NCBI RefSeq assembly: GCF_022513585.1
Contig: NZ_JAKWBF010000020.1
Coordinates: 1 to 64,000 of the forward strand
Direction: 5' to 3'
Source: Gordonia gummivorans
Lineage (GTDB): Bacteria > Actinomycetota > Actinomycetes > Mycobacteriales > Mycobacteriaceae
DNA: 64,000 bases
The notes beneath the pieces were generated by a model. It saw only the letters and a program-made list of their open reading frames with translations. It was not told where the DNA came from and did no database searches. Each line of letters opens with the position of its first letter. Positions within the stretch are counted from its first letter, which is position 1. The translations under genes were made by a program, and so were the position numbers. Shown here piece by piece: positions 33,222 through 42,687 of the stretch.

Positions 33222-33327
33222 CGCAACGTCCATTCGCACACCTGAACGACACACGCCACCCTCGACACGGCGATACTGTACGGAAGCGGCCCAACTCAGA
33301 TCGACGCCGCAGCGAGGAGGGTGAGCG

Positions 33328-36300
33328 ATGTCGGCGGACGCCGGGACCTCGCCTCGCGCCGTCTCGGTGAGGATGTCGGGTACGGTCCGCGTGGAGGTCG
33401 ACGGCGAGCGCGCGGAGATCAAGTCACGTCGCGAACGAGCGGTGCTTGCGCGACTCGTCGCCGCGAACGGACATGTGGTGTCCACCGATCGCCTCATCGA
33501 CGACCTCTGGAACGGCGAGCCGCCGCCGAAAGCGCTCGCCGGGCTGCAGGTGCACATTTCCAATCTCCGTCGCATCCTGGAACCCGACCGAGCACCGCGG
33601 ACGCCCGCGCGCATCCTGATCAGCGAAGCACCGGGATACGCGCTGCGGCTGTCCCGGTCGGCGGTGGATCTGTGGCAGTTCGACGATGTCGTCGCCAGTC
33701 AGAACGACGACGCACGCGAGCGATTGGCGCAGCTCGACGCCGCGCTCGCCCTCTGGCAGGGCGAACCATACGGCGCGCACGCCGCCGATGACTGGGCCCG
33801 CGGTGAAGTCGCTCGTCTCGGCGAGCTCCACCTGGCCGCCATCGAGCAACGTGCCTCCGCCGCACTCGAACTCGGCCGCGCCGCGGACGTTGCAGCGACG
33901 CTTCCCTCTCTGTGTGGCACCCACCCCACCCGCGAAGAGCTCTTCCGTCTGCTGGCGCTCGCCCAGTACCGGCTGGGCCGGCAGGCCGACGCCCTGGAAA
34001 CACTTCGGACGGTCCGGCTGTTTCTCTCCGACGAACTCGGCGTCGACCCGACGCCGGCGCTGCGTGATCTGGAAAGCGCCATCCTGCAGCATGATCCGAA
34101 CCTCGGGGGTTCCACGACGCTCGCTTCGGCGGCACCGCCGAGCAGACCCACTGTCCTGCCCACACCGACCGCTTCATACACCGAGTTCGCCGGACGCGAA
34201 GCGGAGTTGGAGAAGCTCACGACGCATGCAGATACCGCGCGTCACACCGGTTTACGCATGGTGTGGATCACCGCCGAGGCCGGAGGCGGGAAGTCGACAC
34301 TGGCTCGTGGACTGGTCAATCGGCTTGGCGCCCAAGGATGGACGACCGCCATCGGACACTGCCCCGAGGTCGACGGTGCGCCCACCGCGTGGGCATGGCG
34401 CGAGATCGTGGAGGCCCTGGGCCAGGGTCCGGCCGCTGATGACCCCTTCGCCATCGCGCGCCAGGTGACCGCGGCGACCGAAGCACTCACCGACACCGGA
34501 GCGCTCCTCGTCCTCGACAACGTGCACCGCGCCGACAGCGCCACACTTCAGATCCTGCGTCAGACGATGACCTGGCTGGCCGAACACCCGATCCTGGTGG
34601 TGGCGACCTATCGGGCATCCGAGGCCGGGGTCGAATTGCTCGCCACCGGTGCGGCACTCATCGCCATCACCGCCGATCAGCTCACGCTTGCCGGGCTCTC
34701 CGACATAGGCATCCGTCAGCTGGCCGCCGACGCCGGCCTCGATCCCATCGACGACACCACGGTGGCACTGTTGCGCTCACGCACCGACGGAAATCCGTTG
34801 TTCGTCAAGGAATTGGCCAAGCTGGTTGCCTCCCGTGGACCGCGGGAGGCGCAGCGAGCAATTCCCAGTGGGGTGCGCGAGGTGCTGCTGAGTCGGGTCG
34901 AACGTCTGCCCGAGGACGCGGTCTCGGTGATGCGGCTGGCCGCCGTGTGCGGACGCGAGTCCGAGATCGACACCCTCGTCGCGCTGTGGCCCGACGATTC
35001 CGAGGACGCCGTGCTCGACGCCATCGACTCCGCGGTGGTGGCCGGACTGCTGACCGCCGCCGGTGACCGGGTGCGGTTCAACCACGTGCTCATGCACGAC
35101 GCGATCCACGACAGCATCCCGTCCTTGCGGCGGCGCAGGCTACATTGGCGGGTCTTTGAAATCCTCGAGACGATCCCCCGAACCGGAGCTGACGAGTTGG
35201 CCTATCACGCCGCGCTCGGCGCCGGCCCCACGACCGTGCCCCGGGCGCTGGAGATCGTGGAATCGGCTGCCCGGGAGCGGTTCACCCTGTCTGCCGATGC
35301 TGTCGGGTTGTGGCGCGATGCCGTCGACCTGCACACCATGGCCGGCCACGGCAGCGTCGAGGCCGCCGACCCGGATCGCACCGCGACGGTACACGCACTG
35401 TGCGAACTGGTGACCGCACTCGCCCATGCCGGCGAGATCGGCGAGGCACGCGCGCGACGAGAACAGGCACTGACGCTGGCTCGCACGGTCGGCGACAGAT
35501 CGCTGGAACTGGCCGTGCTCATCTCCTGGCGGACACCGTCGATCTGGACCACACGTCCCGACCGACTGCTCGACCCGATCATCAGTCAGGCCGTGCGAGA
35601 TATGCTGCCGCACACCGAAGGCGTCGACCGCGCCCGCCTTCTCGTCACGGCGGTCGCCGAGTTCGAAGGCAACGAGGAACGTTACGCCGCTGCCTGTTCG
35701 CGCGAGGCCGTCGAGATCGCGCGGGCCTCCGGCGACCCCGAATTGCTCTGTGCAGCACTGAATGCGCGCGTTCACACGGCCACCGGACCCGACGATCGCG
35801 AGGAGCTGTTACCGGCGGCGATCGAGTTCGTGGAGACCGCCGAGTCGGCAGGCATCGTCGACTACACGGCCGTCGCCCACTTCTTCATGGCGATCACGCG
35901 AGCCGGTCGGGGCGAGATCGCCGCCGCCCATGCCGAGATGCGTACGGCGCTGCAGACCGCGACGAGCGGCAAAGTCGCCGAGTTGGTGATTGTGCAGGCC
36001 ACCTTCGGCGCCGCCCTTGATACCCTCCGCGGCAATCTGGACAAGGCAGAACAGCCCTATCAGGCGATCGCCTGGCAGCTCCGGGCCGCCGGAAATCCCG
36101 CCGAGGAGCAGTTCGAACTGATCGGGGCGCTCTGCGTCGGGTTCAATCGTGGCTCGATCGGCCATCTGGTCGACGGTATTCAACAGATATACGACACCGC
36201 GCCAGAGTCGGTCGCCTGGGTTTATGCCGCGGCCCTCATCGACGCCGGGCGGGAAACCGAGGCCCGTGCGGTCGCCGAGATCGGGTATCGCACTGTGCGC

Positions 36301-36573
36301 GATTACTATTGGAGTGCGCTCGAGGCGTTCCATGCAGACACCCTGGTCCGTCTGCAGATGGCCGAGCCTGCCGCCGCACTCTACGACGAACTCCGGCGGT
36401 GGAGTGGGACCGTGGCCGGATTGAACTCCGGCAGCATCGTATTCGGCTACATGGACGACCATCTCGCCCGACTCGCAGATCTCATCGGCGACTCCGCCGC
36501 GGCGGCACACCATCGGGAGGTGGCCGCCACGGTGCGGGCCGATCTCCTGCGCCAGCTCGACGAGATCGGCTGA
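33328..36573 (+). CDS. SARP/AfsR-type transcriptional activator with ATPase domain
   Basis: This 1081-aa protein begins with an OmpR-like winged helix (residues about 10-90, REIKSRRERAVLARLVAANGHVV-like segment and LQVHISNLRRIL). The BTAD bacterial transcriptional activation domain follows (about 95-245, LWQGEPYGAHAADDWARGE). An AAA/NB-ARC-like ATPase comes next with P-loop EAGGGKSTLARGL near 320. The long C-terminal half is helical and TPR-like (about 600-1081). GAGGAGG precedes the ATG. AfsR-like proteins activate secondary-metabolite or stress genes; the neighbouring ABC exporter is the nearest candidate target. Confidence 0.9.
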   Translation: MSADAGTSPRAVSVRMSGTVRVEVDGERAEIKSRRERAVLARLVAANGHVVSTDRLIDDLWNGEPPPKALAGLQVHISNLRRILEPDRAPRTPARILISEAPGYALRLSRSAVDLWQFDDVVASQNDDARERLAQLDAALALWQGEPYGAHAADDWARGEVARLGELHLAAIEQRASAALELGRAADVAATLPSLCGTHPTREELFRLLALAQYRLGRQADALETLRTVRLFLSDELGVDPTPALRDLESAILQHDPNLGGSTTLASAAPPSRPTVLPTPTASYTEFAGREAELEKLTTHADTARHTGLRMVWITAEAGGGKSTLARGLVNRLGAQGWTTAIGHCPEVDGAPTAWAWREIVEALGQGPAADDPFAIARQVTAATEALTDTGALLVLDNVHRADSATLQILRQTMTWLAEHPILVVATYRASEAGVELLATGAALIAITADQLTLAGLSDIGIRQLAADAGLDPIDDTTVALLRSRTDGNPLFVKELAKLVASRGPREAQRAIPSGVREVLLSRVERLPEDAVSVMRLAAVCGRESEIDTLVALWPDDSEDAVLDAIDSAVVAGLLTAAGDRVRFNHVLMHDAIHDSIPSLRRRRLHWRVFEILETIPRTGADELAYHAALGAGPTTVPRALEIVESAARERFTLSADAVGLWRDAVDLHTMAGHGSVEAADPDRTATVHALCELVTALAHAGEIGEARARREQALTLARTVGDRSLELAVLISWRTPSIWTTRPDRLLDPIISQAVRDMLPHTEGVDRARLLVTAVAEFEGNEERYAAACSREAVEIARASGDPELLCAALNARVHTATGPDDREELLPAAIEFVETAESAGIVDYTAVAHFFMAITRAGRGEIAAAHAEMRTALQTATSGKVAELVIVQATFGAALDTLRGNLDKAEQPYQAIAWQLRAAGNPAEEQFELIGALCVGFNRGSIGHLVDGIQQIYDTAPESVAWVYAAALIDAGRETEARAVAEIGYRTVRDYYWSALEAFHADTLVRLQMAEPAAALYDELRRWSGTVAGLNSGSIVFGYMDDHLARLADLIGDSAAAAHHREVAATVRADLLRQLDEIG

Positions 36574-36587
36574 CCTGTAGTCGCGTG

Positions 36588-37463
36588 TCAGAGAGATCGG
36601 TAGTCGCGCACCGACATCCGGTGCCCGTGTCGTTCCGGCATGGTGCCGTGCAGCTCGCACAGTCGAACCACCCGACCACGTTGTCCGGCGTAGGGTTCGA
36701 GGAGCTCGAGCATGCCGTCGTCGTCGACCGGTTCACCGATGAGTGTCTGGCCCACCAGTGACGGGATGTGATAGTCACCCACCGGCACGGCGTCGGCGTC
36801 GCCGACGGCGCGCATCCGTACCTCCGCCTCGGTCCACGGGCCCACACCCCGCAAGACGGTCAGTCTGTCGGCGTGCCGTTCGACGTCGATCGACGTCGCA
36901 CCGCGAATCGTCCGCATCCGCACCGGTTCGGCCCCGCTGCGATGCCACTCCCAGCTCGGGATCTGCGCCCAGACCGACGGCGGAGGCGGGACCCGCATCC
37001 GATCAGGAACCGGCCCCGGAGCCCGATCACCGTAGCGCCGCAGCAGGTATCGCCAGGCCCGCCACGCCTCGCGTCCCACAACCTTTTGCTCGAGTATCGC
37101 CGGCACCAACGCCTCCCATACCCGATCGGTGCGGCCCATCCGCAAACCCTCGGATCGCGCAACCAGTTGCGCCACAACCTGATCGCGAGGCGCGAGCGCT
37201 TCCGGGGTATCACGCGCCCCGAGAAGATCCGGCATCCGATCGAGCAGCCACGACGCCCCCGGCCCCCATGCGCGACCGATCACCGAGGTCGCATCGGATC
37301 GAACCGTCAACGTGCCCGGTCCGTCGGGAGTGTGCACACACCGCCAGATCGATCCGTCGCGCGCGTACGTGAACGCCGGGTCGCCGCTTCCGCGACGATG
37401 CAGTCCGACGGTGGCTCGGATGTTCAACGGCCACGGCGGATTCCACTCACGGTGGTACATCAT
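36588..37463 (-). CDS. DNA-3-methyladenine glycosylase 2-like base-excision enzyme
   Basis: This 291-aa HhH-GPD protein has a conserved core EALVPAILEQKVVGREAWRAW, the hairpin LRGVGPWTEAEVRMRAVGDAD and the catalytic Asp in VPVGDYH. The family removes alkylated bases from DNA. There is no Fe-S cysteine cluster, as in the AlkA branch. It is convergent with the SARP gene by 14 bp, and a REP element lies just upstream of its start. Confidence 0.9.
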   Translation of the reverse strand: MMYHREWNPPWPLNIRATVGLHRRGSGDPAFTYARDGSIWRCVHTPDGPGTLTVRSDATSVIGRAWGPGASWLLDRMPDLLGARDTPEALAPRDQVVAQLVARSEGLRMGRTDRVWEALVPAILEQKVVGREAWRAWRYLLRRYGDRAPGPVPDRMRVPPPPSVWAQIPSWEWHRSGAEPVRMRTIRGATSIDVERHADRLTVLRGVGPWTEAEVRMRAVGDADAVPVGDYHIPSLVGQTLIGEPVDDDGMLELLEPYAGQRGRVVRLCELHGTMPERHGHRMSVRDYRSL

Positions 37464-37470
37464 CCGATGG

Positions 37471-37568
37471 CTGAGGTGCGAGCGCAGCGAGCCTCGAAGC
37501 CGTGGCGAGCTGACACTGTCGTCTCACCTGCCCTTCGAGGCTCGTCGCTAGCGCTCCTCGCACCTCAG
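37471..37568. repeat. 98-bp palindromic REP element
   Basis: The left arm CTGAGGTGCGAGCGCAGCGA and the right arm ending GCGCTCCTCGCACCTCAG are inverted partners, joined by GCCTCGAAG / CTTCGAGGC. The element has the same length and ends as the one at 62141-62238. It lies between the glycosylase start and the lpd stop. Confidence 0.8.
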
Positions 37569-37588
37569 GGAGCGGGATGGCTCTCTGC

Positions 37589-38974
37589 TCACAGGTTGAT
37601 CATGTGCCCTATGGCGCCGTGGAACGTCTCCTGCAGTGCCTCCGACATCGTCGGGTGGGTGTGCACGTTGCGGGCGAGTTCCTTGGCGGTGAGGTCCCAC
37701 TTGTGCGCCAGCGTCATCTCCGGAAGCATTTCGGAAACGTTGTCGCCCACCAGATGTCCGCCGAGCAGCTCGTCGGTGTCGGCGTTGGTCACGAGCTTCA
37801 CGAAGCCCGCCGTCTCGGCGAGGCCCTGCGCCTTGCCGTTGGCACTGAACGGGAAGGTGGTGGCCTTGACGTTGTAGCCTTCGTCTTTGGCCTGCGCCTC
37901 GGTGAGCCCGAAGGAGGCCACCTGCGGCTGGCAGAAGGTGGCGCGCGGCATGAAGCGGTAGTCGCCGAGCGTCATCGTCTCGGCACCGGCCATGGTCTCG
38001 GCCGCGACCACACCCTGCGCCTCGGCGACATGCGCGAGCTGCAGCTTTGCGGTGACGTCGCCGATGGCGTAGATGCCGTCGACGTTGGTGCGCATGAAGT
38101 CGTCGATCGCGATCGCGCCGCGCTCGGTGAGTTCGACCCCCGTCTTGTCGAGGCCGAAACCTTCGACGCGCGGCGCGAAGCCGACAGACATGAGGACCTT
38201 GTCGACGGTGACCTCGCCGTCGTTGCCCTTCGGATCCTTGTAGGTGACCGTCACGTTGTCGCCGTTGTCGGTGACGGTCTGGACACCCGTCGACGTCAGG
38301 ACCTTCACACCGAGCTTCTTGTACTCCTTGGCGATGGCCTTGGAGACGTCGACGTCCTCGTTGGGCAGTACGCGGTCGAGGAACTCGATGATCGTCACGT
38401 CGACGCCATAGTTGGCGAGGACGTAACCGAACTCCATGCCAATGGCACCGGCGCCGACGATCACGATGGACTCGGGCAGCTCACGGGTGAGGATCTGGGT
38501 CTCATAGGTGACCACGTTGTCGGACAGTTCGACGCCCGGCAGCAGCTTCACCGTCGAGCCGGTGTCGATGATGACGTTGTCGAAGGTGATCTCCCGATCG
38601 CCGACGACGATGGTCTTGGCGTCGGTGAACTTGCCGTACCCGTCGATCTCGGTGATCTTGTTCTTCTTCATCAGGAAGTGGACACCCTTGACGATGCCGT
38701 CGCTCACCTTGCGGCTGCGGTCGAAGGCGGCGCCGAAGTCGAAGGACACATCGCCGGACATACCGAAGGTCTTGGCCTGATGGTTGAAGATGTGCGCGAG
38801 TTCGGCGTTGCGCAGGAGCGCCTTTGACGGGATGCACCCGACGTTGAGGCACACGCCGCCCCAGTACTTCTCTTCGATGACGGCGGTTTTCATGCCCAGC
38901 TGAGCCGACCGGATCGCGGCGACGTACCCACCTGGACCTGCACCCAATACAACTGTTTGAAAGTGTTCAGCCAC
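37589..38974 (-). CDS. lpd: Dihydrolipoyl dehydrogenase
   Basis: This 461-aa FAD/NAD disulfide oxidoreductase is the E3 component of the pyruvate and 2-oxoacid dehydrogenase complexes and, in mycobacteria (LpdC), of a peroxynitrite reductase. Motifs: [17 protein letters not shown] (FAD), the redox pair [27 protein letters not shown] (NAD) and a C-terminal HTHPTMSE (catalytic His and Glu). I chose the GTG at 38974 ([11 protein letters not shown]); it is the only fit to the family start. It corresponds to Rv0462, also near icl. Confidence 0.95.
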   Translation of the reverse strand: MAEHFQTVVLGAGPGGYVAAIRSAQLGMKTAVIEEKYWGGVCLNVGCIPSKALLRNAELAHIFNHQAKTFGMSGDVSFDFGAAFDRSRKVSDGIVKGVHFLMKKNKITEIDGYGKFTDAKTIVVGDREITFDNVIIDTGSTVKLLPGVELSDNVVTYETQILTRELPESIVIVGAGAIGMEFGYVLANYGVDVTIIEFLDRVLPNEDVDVSKAIAKEYKKLGVKVLTSTGVQTVTDNGDNVTVTYKDPKGNDGEVTVDKVLMSVGFAPRVEGFGLDKTGVELTERGAIAIDDFMRTNVDGIYAIGDVTAKLQLAHVAEAQGVVAAETMAGAETMTLGDYRFMPRATFCQPQVASFGLTEAQAKDEGYNVKATTFPFSANGKAQGLAETAGFVKLVTNADTDELLGGHLVGDNVSEMLPEMTLAHKWDLTAKELARNVHTHPTMSEALQETFHGAIGHMINL

Positions 38975-39048
38975 GACTGCCAGCCTACGTCGGGGCCCGG
39001 GGTCGGCGCATGGCGTCCCGCTACTCGGCGGTAACCCCACCCGCATTT

Positions 39049-39063
39049 TCAATCAATGATTGA
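39049..39063. promoter_or_regulatory. TetR-type operator palindrome
   Basis: TCAATCAATGATTGA is a 7+1+7 perfect palindrome 25 bp upstream of the TetR ATG, followed by a further TGATTGATT half-site at about 39069-39077. An autoregulatory operator is likely. Confidence 0.65.
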
Positions 39064-39087
39064 AACGATGATTGATTCTGTGGTCTC

Positions 39088-39711
39088 ATGGCGGGTGTGA
39101 CCGCCCCCACACGAGCCGACGAAACCCGCGCGCAACTGCTGCGCTGCGCCGAGCGGCTGTTCCTCGCCGACGGATACGACGCCGTGTCGGTGCGATCGAT
39201 CTGCGCGGCGGCCGGCGCGAATCCGGCCGCGGTGCACTACCACTTCGGCTCAAAGGATCAACTCACCGTCGCGCTCCTCGAGGATCGGCTCGCCCCGATC
39301 TGGGTCGTCGCACTCGACCGGATCGACCCGGCGACCGATTCGGTAGCCACCCTGGTAGACGCGGTGATCACCCCGCTGGTCGCTACCGCCGACGACCCCG
39401 TCGGCCATCTTCACCTGCGCTTGCTCGCCAGGTTCGCGCTGACACATCCCGTCGCGCCGTGGAGCAAGCCGTGGTTCCGGCTCGACCACTGGGCAACCGT
39501 ACTGATCGGCATGGTCGACGGCTTGTCTCCCGACGACGCGCGCCGACGATGGTCGCTCGCGTTCGAACTCATCCTGCTGCGCTTCGGCGGGCCGTCGACG
39601 CCGTCGCCGCGCACGGTCGACGCGCTGCGGGCATTTGTCGCCGCGGGCCTCACCTCCCCGGCACCAGACCTCTCGACATCAGCCCAGCCCACTCACGGAG
39701 AGACTCGATGA
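39088..39711 (+). CDS. TetR-family regulator
   Basis: This 207-aa protein has a TetR HTH (ETRAQLLRCAERLFLADGYDAVSVRSICAAAGANPAAVHYHFGSKDQL). Its C-terminal domain is helical and ends with a Thr/Ser tail. The ATGA overlap with the ene-reductase gene couples their translation. A palindrome at 39049 lies in the leader or promoter. It probably controls the operon with the flavin enzyme and is divergent from lpd. Confidence 0.9.
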   Translation: MAGVTAPTRADETRAQLLRCAERLFLADGYDAVSVRSICAAAGANPAAVHYHFGSKDQLTVALLEDRLAPIWVVALDRIDPATDSVATLVDAVITPLVATADDPVGHLHLRLLARFALTHPVAPWSKPWFRLDHWATVLIGMVDGLSPDDARRRWSLAFELILLRFGGPSTPSPRTVDALRAFVAAGLTSPAPDLSTSAQPTHGETR

Positions 39712-40934
39712 CCAACGCGAACCCCCAACGATCCGACCCCTTCAGCCCGGCGCCGCTCGGCCCGCTGACCTTGCGCAACCGCCTCATCAAATGCGCCACC
39801 TTCGAGGGCGTGACGCCCGACGCCCTCGTCACCGACGACCTGATCGAGTTCCACCGCGAGGTCGCCGCGGGCGGTGTCGCGATGAGCACCGTCGCCTACT
39901 GCGCGATCTCTCCGGAGGGCCGTACCGACCGACACCAGATCTGGATGCGCCCGGAGGCCATGGGAGGCCTGCGGAAGCTCACCGACGCCATCCATGGTGA
40001 GGGCGCGCTCGCGGCCGCCCAACTCGGTCATGCCGGCCCGGTCGCGAACTCGGTGTCGAACCGCGCGAAGGCGCTCGGCCCGTCAAGGATCCCGGCGCCG
40101 ATGGGAATGTCGTTGACACACAAGGTGACTGCCGAGGACATCAAGGATCTACGGGTGAAGTTCCGGCGCGCGGCCCGTATCGCCGTCGACAGCGGATTCG
40201 ATGGTCTCGAAATCCATTGCGGCCACAACTATCTGATCAGTTGCTTCTTGTCGCCACTGCTCAATCACCGACATGACGGCTACGGTGGCACGCTCGTCAA
40301 CCGGGCCCGCCTGGCCCGCGAGGTCGCCGAGTCGGTGCGCGAGGAGGTCGGCGACGAGGCCGCGGTCTGGGTGAAGCTCAACATGTTCGACGGTGTGGGA
40401 AAGCCCGGCGGTGGCGGTCGGCGGTGGTCGGGATTCAACATCGACGAGGCCTGTGAGGTGGCCCGGCTGCTCGAACGCGACGGTCACCTCGACGCCATCG
40501 AACCGACCGCTGGGTCGTCACTCCTCAACCCCATGTACCTCTTCCATGGCGACGCCCCGCGCGCCGCGTTCGCCGACGCCTTCCGCGGTGCCATGCACTG
40601 GGGCCTCAAGGCGGCCGGCCCGTTCTTCCTCAAGCACTACGACTACCACGACGGCTACCTCCTGCCACTCGCCCGCCGGCTGCGCGCGGCCGTCGACCTT
40701 CCGCTGATCCTGCTGGGCGGCGTAACCGACCGCGCATCAATGGATCTCGCGCTGGGTGAGGGATTCGACTTCGTCGCGATGGGGCGTGCATTGCTGCGCG
40801 AACCCGACCTGCCCTTGCGTATCGCGTCCGACCCGGCGACCACGTCGCAGTGCACGCATTGCAACCTCTGCATGCCGACGATCTACTCGCACACCCGCTG
40901 CCCGGTGCGCACCGGCGAGGTGCCCGCGGGCTAG
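39708..40934 (+). CDS. Old-yellow-enzyme family FMN oxidoreductase
   Basis: This 408-aa NADH:flavin oxidoreductase-like protein has LGPLTLRNRLIKCATFEGV, QLGHAGP, GFDGLEIHCGHNYLISCFLSP, ILLGGVTDRASMDLALGEGFDFVAMGRALLREP (FMN phosphate site) and Cys residues near the end (CTHCNLCMP). That last Cys set recalls the longer 2,4-dienoyl-CoA reductase branch, but the second flavin/NAD domain is absent. The substrate is unknown. It is translationally coupled to the upstream TetR gene. Confidence 0.9.
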   Translation: MTNANPQRSDPFSPAPLGPLTLRNRLIKCATFEGVTPDALVTDDLIEFHREVAAGGVAMSTVAYCAISPEGRTDRHQIWMRPEAMGGLRKLTDAIHGEGALAAAQLGHAGPVANSVSNRAKALGPSRIPAPMGMSLTHKVTAEDIKDLRVKFRRAARIAVDSGFDGLEIHCGHNYLISCFLSPLLNHRHDGYGGTLVNRARLAREVAESVREEVGDEAAVWVKLNMFDGVGKPGGGGRRWSGFNIDEACEVARLLERDGHLDAIEPTAGSSLLNPMYLFHGDAPRAAFADAFRGAMHWGLKAAGPFFLKHYDYHDGYLLPLARRLRAAVDLPLILLGGVTDRASMDLALGEGFDFVAMGRALLREPDLPLRIASDPATTSQCTHCNLCMPTIYSHTRCPVRTGEVPAG

Positions 40935-40943
40935 TCATTCCGC

Positions 40944-42569
40944 TCACTGCCGGGTGAAGACCCCGTCGTTCTCCTCGTCGTCGTAGTACTCGATCACCAT
41001 GCGCGGCCCGTCGAAGGTGACCTTGGAGATCGACCCGAGCTCGGCGTTCTCGTTGCGCAAGGTGAAGGTGAAGGTGTTGCCGTCCCAGTGGGTGAGTTCG
41101 TGGGTCGTCACACCACCCGGACCCATCGCCAGGACCAGCTTTCCGCCCTGCTCGCGGACCACCGCCGGTCCGTACATGGAGTTCGCATAGGTTCCGACGT
41201 AGGACGAGAGCGCCTGCGCCGGTGCAGGATTGGCTGGACGCGGCTTACCCACCAGGCTGCCCGACGGCTGGTTCTCCGCGTCGAACGCCTGCCGGTAGAG
41301 GGTGCGCCAGTCGTGACGCACCTCGCCGAACTGGACGAGATCGGCGAACTCGCCGGTGATCGCTTCGACCGCCCCGATGGGAGATGCGTTGGACAACACC
41401 ACGATCGCCACGTCGGCCGAGGGCAGCACGAGGAAGTTGGTTGCCGCTCCCGACCCGAAGGCACCTGAATGGCTCACCTGGGTGCGCCCGCCGGCGGTGA
41501 CCGAGACGTTGAATCCGTAGCCGTAGAACCCGGCCCGCGCGTCCGGCGCCGAGGACGGTGACGACACGATCTGCGGCGTGATCGCGGGCAACAACGCCTC
41601 GGGCGCGACGAGTTGCTTGCCCTGATACGTTCCCTGAGCCATCAACATCGTGAGCCAGTGGGTGAGGTCGTTGACCGACGAACTGACACCACCTGCGGGC
41701 GCCTGCGCGTCGGGATCACGTTGCTTGAACGTCACGACCCACTTGCCGTCGACCTGCACGTGCCCGACGACCCGGTTGTCGCGTGCCGTGAAATCCCGGA
41801 AGCGGGAACTCGTGCGCGTCATGCCGAGCGGCCGGTAGATCGACTCCTCCGAGAGCGTCTCCCAGTCGCGACCCGACCGGTTGGCCACAGATTCGGCGCC
41901 GGCGGTGATCCCGAAGTTGGTGTAGTCGTATGTGATTCGGAACGGCTGCAGCGGCGCGTAGCGCAATCGGTTGAGGACCACCGCCCGGGGATAACCGAGA
42001 TCCTCGATCTTGTCGCCGGCGTGGTCGGGCAAACCGGAACGGTGCGTGTACATGTCGGCGACGGTGACCGTGCGAGTGACATACGGGTCGGCGAGCGCGA
42101 AACCGGGCAGCGCAGCCGCCACCTGGTCGTCCCACGACACGGTCTTGTTGGTGACCTGCGACGCGATCACCGTCGAACCGATGGACTTGGACATCGAGGC
42201 GAGCGGGAAGACGGTGTCGGCGTTGACGGAGGCACCCGTGGTGACATCGGCGACCCCGAATCCCTTGGCGTACTTGGTTTCCCCGCCCGACACCACCGCC
42301 ACGGCCATACCGGGTATACCGGTGTCGCGCATCATCGATTGGACGAGACCGTCGAGTTTGGACACCGCGTCGGCGACCGCGTTGTCCGGCAGCGCACCCT
42401 CGACCTGGGCGTTGGGATTCTCCTCCGACGCCGGGACCGCGGAACTGCTGGGCGACGACGTGGAACCGGAGTCGCAGGCCGCGGCCAGCACGGCGACGGC
42501 GAGCACACTGGTCGCGACCAGCGGCCAGCGCCGTCGATGTCGGGTTTCGGGACGGATTACGGCCAACAT
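40944..42569 (-). CDS. Serine hydrolase lipoprotein (beta-lactamase / class C-like)
   Basis: This 541-aa protein has a lipoprotein signal peptide (VLAVAVLAAAC with Cys about 32). A beta-lactamase fold follows with the active-site SMSK (Ser near 125, Lys three later), YTN-type Tyr (YDYTNFG) and a HSG-type motif (VSHSGAFGS). A C-terminal lipocalin-like domain (SYVGTYANSMYG) has the DUF3471 style. These are usually surface peptidases or esterases. I chose the ATG at 42569 because AGGAGGG lies upstream. It is divergent from prolyl oligopeptidase. Confidence 0.9.
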   Translation of the reverse strand: MLAVIRPETRHRRRWPLVATSVLAVAVLAAACDSGSTSSPSSSAVPASEENPNAQVEGALPDNAVADAVSKLDGLVQSMMRDTGIPGMAVAVVSGGETKYAKGFGVADVTTGASVNADTVFPLASMSKSIGSTVIASQVTNKTVSWDDQVAAALPGFALADPYVTRTVTVADMYTHRSGLPDHAGDKIEDLGYPRAVVLNRLRYAPLQPFRITYDYTNFGITAGAESVANRSGRDWETLSEESIYRPLGMTRTSSRFRDFTARDNRVVGHVQVDGKWVVTFKQRDPDAQAPAGGVSSSVNDLTHWLTMLMAQGTYQGKQLVAPEALLPAITPQIVSSPSSAPDARAGFYGYGFNVSVTAGGRTQVSHSGAFGSGAATNFLVLPSADVAIVVLSNASPIGAVEAITGEFADLVQFGEVRHDWRTLYRQAFDAENQPSGSLVGKPRPANPAPAQALSSYVGTYANSMYGPAVVREQGGKLVLAMGPGGVTTHELTHWDGNTFTFTLRNENAELGSISKVTFDGPRMVIEYYDDEENDGVFTRQ

Positions 42570-42687
42570 GGCGCCCTCCTGATATCTCCGACCCTCGCTC
42601 GGAAGGTTACCGGACGCATGACCTGCACGTATGCGGTTTGAACAGGCCAAATGACGCGGTCGAGCGAGCCCACGTAGGTTGAATGCC

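Noticed and set aside
37577..38827. A long plus-strand frame opposite lpd
   Set aside because: Shadow of dihydrolipoyl dehydrogenase, with Val/Asp/Gly-rich low-information sequence.
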